Shown here in pieces: positions 32,807 through 38,275 of a stretch of 38,275 nucleotides of DNA (position 1 is its first letter; the number at the start of each line of letters is the position of its first letter). The stretch covers positions 1 to 38,275 of the forward strand of contig DOUP01000017.1 in NCBI GenBank assembly GCA_003520545.1. The letters are read 5' to 3'. The notes below the pieces were generated by a model that was not told the DNA's origin, did not search any database, and saw only the letters and a list, made by a program, of their open reading frames with translations. The stretch comes from Maritimibacter sp. (GTDB taxonomy: Bacteria > Pseudomonadota > Alphaproteobacteria > Rhodobacterales > Rhodobacteraceae). A program made the translations under genes and the position numbers.

Positions 32807-34150
32807 CTAGCTGGGAAATCGCAAGGACACGACAAGCCCGGGGTCCGCATCGCCAAGCTCCAGTGACGCGCCATGCCGCTCCGCCACCGCTGCGACCAAG
32901 GCAAGGCCCAGCCCGTTCCCCGGCGTGGTGCGCGACCGTTCCAGCCGGTAGAGCCGTCGCGTGACCTTGTCGCGTTCCTCTTCGGGAATACCCGGCCCGG
33001 TGTCCGCCACCGACAACACCGCGCCACCCGCGTCCCGTGCGACCGACAGCGTGATCGTTCCCCCTTCGGGCGTATGTCGCAGGGCGTTTTCCAGAAGGTT
33101 GGCCAGGGCCTGCCCCAGAATGTTTCGCTCCCCGGTCACGAGAACGGGCTGATCGGGCAGACACTGCACCAGAGTGTCGCCCCGATCCTCAGCCGTGGGC
33201 TCGTAAAGTTCCGCGATCTGCCCAACCACCTCGGTCAGATCGACGGGGGCCGCATCGCGCATCCCTTGTCCACCCTCGATCTGTGCAATTTGCAGGAGCG
33301 CCCGGAACACGGCCACCGCCCGATCCGCTTCGGCCCCGGCCTGTTCGGCCAAGTCCCGCGCCTCGCCATCTTCCAGACGGCTCTCAAGGTCTTGCAGCGT
33401 GACCCCGATCCGTTGGAGCGGCGTGCGCAGATCATGTGCGATATCGGTCGTGACCTGACGAAGCGCCTCGGTCGCCGCCTCCTGTTTCGCGGCCATCCGA
33501 TTGACCCGTTCCCCGATGCTCGCAAGGTCGTCATCCGCCCGCCCGACCGTCACCCGCGCACTCAGGTCGCCGCCCGCGATCTCGTCCAAAGTGGTTTCGA
33601 TAAGGTCCACCCGCCGCGCCGAGACGCGACCGATCAAGGCCCCGATGAACATGGCGATCGCGACCGTGGGCAACGTCGAGAACACCAGCAGGACAAGGAA
33701 CGTCCGGTCAAGGTCCGCAACCGGCGCGAGCGAACGCGCAACGATCAGGACACCACCCGACAAGCGCCGCACCTCGTGCAGGTATCCCGCATCCGACAAG
33801 GGGGCGCCCTGGCTTCGCGCCGTGAACCCGACATCGCTCCCGTCGATCACCGCCCGCGCGTTGCCCGTCGCGCCGCCGTCATTGCCTAGGAAGACGAAGA
33901 CAGTATCCGACGGATCCGTGACCCGCGCCCGCGCGCTCACAAGGGTGCGAAGCGCGCCGGGGCTGGCCGACACATCAAAGCTCGCCATGTCACGAGACAA
34001 CTCCTCGCTGAGCGTGGCCGCCGCGTCCTGTCGAAGCGTGATCCAGGCCACGCCCAGCGAGACGAGGTTCACCACGGCAACGACGATAATCAGGAGCACG
34101 GTCTGGCGGATCGGAGTGGAGCGCACCCAGCGCCAGCGTCCGGCCGCCAT
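32807..34150 (-). CDS. Sensor histidine kinase (two-component system)
   Basis: 447 aa. TM1 at ~16-38 and TM2 at ~150-173 enclose a ~110-residue periplasmic sensor domain; a HAMP segment follows at ~175-225. The phospho-acceptor is H239 (TDIAHDLRTPLQRI). The ATPase domain has the N box NLLENALRHTP (N355), G1 DTGPGIP and G2 GNGLGLAL. The ATG overlaps the regulator stop (ATGA). The signal is unknown; placement between a periplasmic protease and an efflux pump suggests envelope stress, which is inference. Confidence 0.93.
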   Translation of the reverse strand: MAAGRWRWVRSTPIRQTVLLIIVVAVVNLVSLGVAWITLRQDAAATLSEELSRDMASFDVSASPGALRTLVSARARVTDPSDTVFVFLGNDGGATGNARAVIDGSDVGFTARSQGAPLSDAGYLHEVRRLSGGVLIVARSLAPVADLDRTFLVLLVFSTLPTVAIAMFIGALIGRVSARRVDLIETTLDEIAGGDLSARVTVGRADDDLASIGERVNRMAAKQEAATEALRQVTTDIAHDLRTPLQRIGVTLQDLESRLEDGEARDLAEQAGAEADRAVAVFRALLQIAQIEGGQGMRDAAPVDLTEVVGQIAELYEPTAEDRGDTLVQCLPDQPVLVTGERNILGQALANLLENALRHTPEGGTITLSVARDAGGAVLSVADTGPGIPEEERDKVTRRLYRLERSRTTPGNGLGLALVAAVAERHGASLELGDADPGLVVSLRFPS

Positions 34151-34821
34151 CAGGAATCGATCCTGTAACCCGAGCCGCGCACGGTATGGATCAGATCCCG
34201 CTCAAAGGGTTTGTCGACCTTGGAGCGGAGCCGGGAGATATGCGTCTCGACCACGTTGGTGCCCGGGTCGAAATGGATATTCCAGACGTTTTCCAACAGC
34301 ATGGTGCGCGTCTGGACACGCCCCTTCCGACGCATCAGGAACTCCAGAAGCGCGAACTCGCGGGGCAGAAGATCTATGATCTTGCCGTTCCGTCGCACTT
34401 CGCGCCGTGTCAGGTCCATCAGCAAATCGCCCGCTTTGAGCACGGGTTCCTCGGCCGCCAAGGGCGGACGCCGGGTCAGGGCGCTCACCCGGGCAGACAG
34501 CTCGCCAAAGGAGAAGGGTTTCACGAGGTAATCGTCGCCGCCTGCTTTCAGCCCTTGGATCCGATCCTCCACCCCCCCGATGGAGGTCAGGAAGATGGCT
34601 GGCGTCGTCACGCGGGCCGCCCGAAGCGCCTTGACCATGGACAGGCCGTCCAGCCCCGGCAGCATCCGGTCCACGACCATCGCGTCGTATTCGCCATCCA
34701 TGGCGATCCCCATCGCTTCGCGGCCGTCTCCGAGCACGTCCACAACGTGTCCCTCCTCGGAAAACCCGCGAGAGATGAAGTCTGCCGTTGTTTGGTCGTC
34801 TTCGACGACGAGAATGCGCAC
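34150..34821 (-). CDS. OmpR/PhoB-family response regulator
   Basis: 223 aa. The receiver domain has the acidic pocket E7-D8-D9, phospho-acceptor D51 (VVDRMLPGLDG) and K101 (LVKPFSFGEL). The C-terminal winged helix (~125-223) reads LLPREFALLEFLMRRKGRVQ followed by GTNVVETHISRLRSKVDKPF and ends RGSGYRIDS. It is the first gene of the pair with the kinase and is divergent from the htrA-type protease gene across a 238-bp intergenic region, so control of that protease is plausible. Confidence 0.95.
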   Translation of the reverse strand: MRILVVEDDQTTADFISRGFSEEGHVVDVLGDGREAMGIAMDGEYDAMVVDRMLPGLDGLSMVKALRAARVTTPAIFLTSIGGVEDRIQGLKAGGDDYLVKPFSFGELSARVSALTRRPPLAAEEPVLKAGDLLMDLTRREVRRNGKIIDLLPREFALLEFLMRRKGRVQTRTMLLENVWNIHFDPGTNVVETHISRLRSKVDKPFERDLIHTVRGSGYRIDS

Positions 34822-34940
34822 GGGAACCTCCTTGGCGTGTATTTGATAACAACTTTAACGCAAGACCGCATATGCAGGTTTCATCCTGCCGCCAAAACCC
34901 ATCCTCACAGCCGCGTGATCATCATTACAAACTTTCAATC

Positions 34941-34954
34941 TGACTGATCAGTCA
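34941..34954. promoter_or_regulatory. Palindrome in the response regulator / protease intergenic region
   Basis: TGACTGATCAGTCA is a perfect 14-bp palindrome, 105 bp before the protease ATG. Two similar AAC(T)TT words lie upstream (CAACTTTAACG at 34851, CAAACTTTCAATC at 34928) and might be direct-repeat sites for an OmpR-type regulator; these are suggestive only. Confidence 0.4.
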
Positions 34955-35059
34955 CTGCAAGACCTGTCCCCCATCTTCCTGCCATCGCCGCCGAACAGGG
35001 CGGCAGCCTGGATGGCCCGCGCGCCACCAGACCCAGAGACACAAGAATTGAGGACACTC

Positions 35060-36214
35060 ATGCAGAAGACCCGCACTTTTTCCAAACTGGCCCCCGCCCT
35101 CGCCGTCACCGCGCTGATCGCTGGCGGTGGCGTGGCTGGCTTGACCAATACCACCACACCAGCCTTCGCCGCTGCGCCCGTCGCCGGCGGCTATGTCGAT
35201 CTGGTGAAAGACGTCTCGCCTGCGGTCGTCACCATCGAGGTGACCAGAACCGTTGGCGCACACCCCGCTCGCTCCGACATGCAGGGCGCAAACCCGTTCA
35301 AGGAATTCGAAGAGCGGTTCGGCTTCAAGTTCCCCGAAGGCATGACGCCCGAGCGCGGCACACCACGCGGCGGCGAACGTGAAGCGCGGGGCGCAGGCAC
35401 CGGGTTCATCATCTCGGACGATGGCCGCATCGTGACCAACGCCCACGTCGTGGCCGATGCGAACGCCGTAAGCGTCACGCTCGAAGACGGCCGCAGCTTC
35501 GACGCCGAGGTGGTCGGCTTCGACGAAGCCACCGATGTTGCGCTCCTGAAGGTCGATGCCCGGGACCTGCCGTCGCTGAGTTTCGGGACGACAGACCCGC
35601 AGGTGGGTGAAAACGTCATCGCCATGGGCAACCCCTTCGGTCTCGGCAACACCGTGACCACGGGCATCGTTTCTGCCATCGGGCGCGATCTGCGCGCCGG
35701 GCCCTTCGATGACTTCATCCAGACGGATGCCGCGATCAACCGCGGCAACTCCGGCGGGCCGCTTTTGAACGCGGATGGTCAGGTGATCGGCATGAACACC
35801 GCTATCATCTCGCCCTCCGGCGGTTCGATCGGCCTGGGCTTCGCGGTCCCCGCCGACATGGTGGAACAGATCGTCGCCGACCTGTCTGACGACGGGGAAG
35901 TCACCCGCGGCTGGCTGGGCGTTCAGATCGCACCGGTCAGCGACGACGTGGTCGCCGCCCTTGGGCTTGAAGACGGGTCCGGCACGCTGATCCAAGGCGT
36001 GATGGAGGACACCCCGGCCAAGGACGCAGGCCTTTTGAAAGGCGATATCGTCACCCATGTGAACGGTGACCCCGTCGAAGGTCCGCGCGGCCTGACCCGC
36101 GCCATCGCAGGCGATGCGCCGGGGGCCGAGGTCACGATCGACCTCATCCGCAAGGGCAAAGAGGTGACCGTCACTGTCACCCTTGGCGAACGGAGCACCG
36201 ACGAACCGGCCTGA
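35060..36214 (+). CDS. Periplasmic serine endoprotease of the DegP/HtrA family, single PDZ
   Basis: 384 aa from ATG 35060 with GAGGA upstream. A signal peptide is evident (hydrophobic ~10-30, cleavage after AFA at ~37). The trypsin-like triad is H129 (TNAHVV), D159 (ATDVALLKVD) and S231 (RGNSGGPL). One PDZ domain follows at ~285-370 (GWLGVQIAPVSDDVVAALGL and DAGLLKGDIVTHVNG). DegP proper has two PDZ domains, so this is closer to DegS/HtrA-like short forms, though it has a cleavable signal. The expected role is quality control of misfolded periplasmic proteins. A strong terminator follows. Confidence 0.94.
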   Translation: MQKTRTFSKLAPALAVTALIAGGGVAGLTNTTTPAFAAAPVAGGYVDLVKDVSPAVVTIEVTRTVGAHPARSDMQGANPFKEFEERFGFKFPEGMTPERGTPRGGEREARGAGTGFIISDDGRIVTNAHVVADANAVSVTLEDGRSFDAEVVGFDEATDVALLKVDARDLPSLSFGTTDPQVGENVIAMGNPFGLGNTVTTGIVSAIGRDLRAGPFDDFIQTDAAINRGNSGGPLLNADGQVIGMNTAIISPSGGSIGLGFAVPADMVEQIVADLSDDGEVTRGWLGVQIAPVSDDVVAALGLEDGSGTLIQGVMEDTPAKDAGLLKGDIVTHVNGDPVEGPRGLTRAIAGDAPGAEVTIDLIRKGKEVTVTVTLGERSTDEPA

Positions 36215-36243
36215 TCTCCCCGGTTCGAGCAAAAGCTCCACAC

Positions 36244-36275
36244 AGGCCGTCGGTTCCCCCACCGGCGGCCTTTTT
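36244..36275 (+). terminator. Rho-independent terminator of the protease gene
   Basis: AGGCCGTCGGT pairs with ACCGGCGGCCT (one T-G wobble) around TCCCCC, followed by five T. Confidence 0.85.
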
Positions 36276-36295
36276 CGGTCTCAACTGGTCAGGGT

Positions 36296-36781
36296 TTATT
36301 CGGCGGCGCGGGCGCGATCATCCGCACAGGTCGCGGCGGCTTCGCCAGGATGGAGCGAGAGAAGCCGGGCCAGTCCGCAGTTATCTTCGAGCAAATCCTG
36401 CAAGGTCACATTGTCCAGTTCCTGGTAAAACGCATCCAGCGCATTGGTGATGAACAAATTGAGACGGCAGCTGTCGGTCAGCGGACAGTTGTTGTTGGCC
36501 GGGTCAAAACACTCGGCAAAGGGCACGTCGCTTTCGAAATCGCGAAACATGGTGCCGATGCAAATCTCTTTCGGCGCGCGCGCCAGGGTCAGCCCGCCAC
36601 CACGCCCGCGGCGGGTGTGCACATATCCCATTTGTTGCAACTGGTGGATCACCTGGCTCAGATGGTTGCCGGATGCGTTGGTCGCTTCGGCAATCTGGGC
36701 CGATCGAACCGTCGTGTCGGAATTCACGCCGCAGAACATCAGAACGCGGGCGGCAAGATTGGTTCTGAGGGTCAGGCGCAT
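36296..36781 (-). CDS. Rrf2-family [Fe-S] transcriptional regulator (NsrR-like)
   Basis: 161 aa. A winged HTH fills the first ~75 residues (SAQIAEATNASGNHLSQVIH, then QLQQMGYVHTRRGRGGGLTL). Three cysteines, C91, C99 and C105 (ECFDPANNNCPLTDSCRL), have the C-x7-C-x5-C layout of cluster-binding Rrf2 proteins. The start MRLTLRTN and the residues between the cysteines fit NsrR (nitric-oxide sensing) better than IscR; RirA (iron) remains possible. No NO-detoxification gene is in view. An FNR-like site lies in the shared upstream region. Confidence 0.85.
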   Translation of the reverse strand: MRLTLRTNLAARVLMFCGVNSDTTVRSAQIAEATNASGNHLSQVIHQLQQMGYVHTRRGRGGGLTLARAPKEICIGTMFRDFESDVPFAECFDPANNNCPLTDSCRLNLFITNALDAFYQELDNVTLQDLLEDNCGLARLLSLHPGEAAATCADDRARAAE

Positions 36782-36835
36782 GGTAAATTTCCTACTCGTT
36801 CTAACGTAATGTAACTGTCCGACTTAGTCAGTGAA

Positions 36836-36849
36836 TTGACATAGATCAG
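36836..36849. promoter_or_regulatory. FNR/CRP-type box between the Rrf2 and SMP-30 genes
   Basis: TTGAC-ATAG-ATCAG matches the FNR/Dnr-type consensus TTGAT-N4-ATCAA at eight of ten defined positions. It lies 55 bp upstream of the Rrf2 ATG and 31 bp upstream of the SMP-30 ATG, so activation would suit the Rrf2 gene and repression the other. Confidence 0.5.
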
Positions 36850-36879
36850 GTTCAGGTTTTGTCAATTCGCAGGAGCAAC

Positions 36880-37731
36880 ATGATGATAGCGAAAATCTTT
36901 GACGATCGCCATTGCGCACTTGGCGAAGGGCCGCTCTGGCATCCGGAACGCAAACAATTGTTTTGGTTCGATATTGTCGGGAAACGCCTGCTCAGCCGAA
37001 CGGACGAAACCCAGCTTGAATGGACCTTTGACGAGACGGTTTCCGCGGCCGGTTGGGTCGATCACGCAACGCTCCTGATCGCGTCGGCCACTGCTTTTTT
37101 CCGATTCGATATCGCCTCGGGGCAGCGAGATGACCTCATTCCGCTCGATGCCGACAACTCCGTGACCCGCTCCAATGACGGTCGCGCCGACCCACACGGC
37201 GGGTTCTGGATCGGCACGATGGGGTGTGATTTCGAACCGAACGCCGGCGCGATCTACCGCTTCTATCGCGGCGAGTTGCGCCGGCTCTACGCCGGGATCA
37301 CAGTCTCCAACTCGATCTGCTTCGCGCCCTCCGGTGACCTCGCCTACTGGGCCGACACGATGACCCGTCAAATCATGAACCAACCGTTGGACAGTCACGG
37401 CTGGCCCAAGGGCGAGCCGAAGGTCTTTGTGGATCTACGCGCGCAAGAGCTGAACCCGGACGGTGCCATCGTGGACAGCGAAGGCGCGCTCTGGTCCGCC
37501 CATTGGAACGCGAACAAGGTCGCACGATATCTGCCGGATGGCACCCATGACCGCGAGGTTCACGTTCCCGGCCGCCTCGCCTCCTGCCCGGAATTCGGCG
37601 GCCCCGACCTCGCCACGCTCTACGTCACGACCGCCAGGCTCGGGATGAAATCGCCGAAGCCCGAAGACGGGTTGATCTACGAAATGGACCCCGGCGTGCG
37701 GGGTCTTCCTGAGTATCAAGTCATTCTTTGA
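36880..37731 (+). CDS. SMP-30/gluconolactonase-family sugar lactonase
   Basis: About 283 aa. AGGAG lies 4 nt before ATG 36880 and 7 nt before ATG 36883, so either may be used. The six-bladed propeller shows the metal-binding signature residues: Glu in LGEGPLWH, Asn in SNDGRADPHGGFWIGTMG, Asn in VSNSICFAP and Asp in LNPDGAIVDSEG. Members hydrolyse aldonolactones to sugar acids, in the cytoplasm when unsignalled as here. The TRAP permease that follows on the same strand may import the matching sugar acid. The extra internal stretch YWADTMTRQIMNQPLDSHGW is usual for bacterial members. Confidence 0.9.
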   Translation: MMIAKIFDDRHCALGEGPLWHPERKQLFWFDIVGKRLLSRTDETQLEWTFDETVSAAGWVDHATLLIASATAFFRFDIASGQRDDLIPLDADNSVTRSNDGRADPHGGFWIGTMGCDFEPNAGAIYRFYRGELRRLYAGITVSNSICFAPSGDLAYWADTMTRQIMNQPLDSHGWPKGEPKVFVDLRAQELNPDGAIVDSEGALWSAHWNANKVARYLPDGTHDREVHVPGRLASCPEFGGPDLATLYVTTARLGMKSPKPEDGLIYEMDPGVRGLPEYQVIL

Positions 37732-37826
37732 CACCTTCCTCGGGTCGCGATCCCTTGGGACTCGCGGGAAAGGTCTTTAAGGTCGGCCCCGGCACCCGCC
37801 GCGCGCGGAAAATGCTTTTGCGATGC

Positions 37827-37948
37827 GATATTGTTTGATATCCACCATTCATGGACCGCGGGCAGGAGGAACCCGCGCCCGAAGGGAGGACAATATGATC
37901 GACGTAGTCCCTGCGCTCTCAGCATGCGCACGCACGGGTGGCATGTGA
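37827..37948 (+). promoter_or_regulatory. Leader of the TRAP transporter: operator-like repeat, hairpin and 17-codon frame
   Basis: GATAT-N6-ATATC (37827-37842) is an inverted repeat. Downstream, CGCGGG-CAGGAGGAA-CCCGCG (37857-37877) folds into a hairpin whose loop exposes an AGGAGG word. Then GGGAGG precedes an ATG at 37895 opening MIDVVPALSACARTGGM and a stop at 37948. The permease start is 71 bp further on. Leader-peptide control is possible but unproven. The 289-bp gap 37732-38019 holds nothing else I can name. Confidence 0.35.
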
Positions 37949-38019
37949 ACCTGTCATCCCGCTTCTGACCAATACCCACCCGCGGACACGCCACCGCGCC
38001 CCTACCTGCGAGAGACACC

Positions 38020-38275
38020 ATGGACAGCACCCCTGCCCCACGCCCCGTTCGCCGGATCATCCAGATTATCGAACGGATCGCCGGGATCGTTCTCGGCCTC
38101 GTGACGATCCTGATCGTGGCGTCTGCCATCGGACGCTACGGCTTCGCCCGCCCGATCCCCGATGCCTTCGACGTCTCGCGCCTGGTGCTCGGCGTCGCCA
38201 TCGCATGGGGCATGGCCTCGGTCGGGTATCACGGCAGCCATATCAAGGTGGACCTCCTGGCCCAGGTTGTAGGCC
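38020..38275 (+). CDS. TRAP transporter small permease (DctQ family), N-terminal part
   Basis: The frame is open to the window edge (85 codons). TM1 falls at ~20-40 (IAGIVLGLVTILIVASAIGR) followed by YGFARPIPDAFDVSRLVLGVAI, then TM2 and GSHIKVDLLAQ. The R-Y-x-F...P-x-x-x-x-D/E spacing and the late H-I-K/R-V/I-D-L are family hallmarks. DctQ pairs with the large permease DctM and a periplasmic DctP protein to import organic or sugar acids using an ion gradient. No DctP gene precedes it. The ribosome-binding site is weak (GAGAGA). Confidence 0.85.
   Translation, partial: MDSTPAPRPVRRIIQIIERIAGIVLGLVTILIVASAIGRYGFARPIPDAFDVSRLVLGVAIAWGMASVGYHGSHIKVDLLAQVVG

Overview
The window looks like a chromosomal segment of a marine alphaproteobacterium of the Rhodobacteraceae (Roseobacter group). 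The reasons are high GC, the conserved cluster murA - DUF2948 - hisD - UPF0262 - low-molecular-weight phosphatase - infA - maf - RNase E/G-like - yacG, a LuxR/LuxI pair, a TRAP transporter and an alphaproteobacterial tRNA set. This placement is inferred from gene content and order; no database search was possible.

Layout. Positions 1-749 hold the end of one oligopeptide-type ABC ATPase and the first half of a second, which stops abruptly inside its signature motif. There it meets, head-on, the broken 3' end of an aconitase-family gene (609-2351, minus). The two genes share the bases at the join. Positions 2352-4425 carry no intact gene, but they hold an IS3-type transposase remnant, an IclR-like operator, paired palindromes and a dense array of CTACAGG iterons. 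Positions 4426-9968 form a small integrative element beside tRNA-Phe: integrase, an unknown 274-aa protein coupled to it, an AlpA-type regulator, a phage-type primase-helicase with a long acidic linker, and a 59-aa acidic-tailed protein ending at a clear terminator. With the iterons this resembles a minimal P4-like phage satellite. Its far attachment site was not found.

Positions 10261-20277 are housekeeping. An AI-2E family permease converges on the cell-wall/translation cluster, which is transcribed on the minus strand with many 4-base stop/start overlaps. A nitrilase and two SnoaL-like genes sit between the phosphatase and infA, where I expect direct adjacency. The maf gene appears to lack any ATG/GTG/TTG start that would keep its essential N-terminal motif.

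Positions 20365-27740 hold tRNA-Thr, the quorum-sensing pair, a convergent acyl-CoA synthetase, an MsbA-type ABC exporter and ilvD. Positions 27841-32731 are a self-contained efflux operon (GbsR/MarR regulator, adaptor, RND pump) behind a perfect palindromic operator. Positions 32807-36214 are a two-component system divergent from a periplasmic HtrA protease. The window closes with an Rrf2 [Fe-S] regulator, an SMP-30 lactonase and the start of a TRAP small permease, with an FNR-like box between the regulator and the lactonase.
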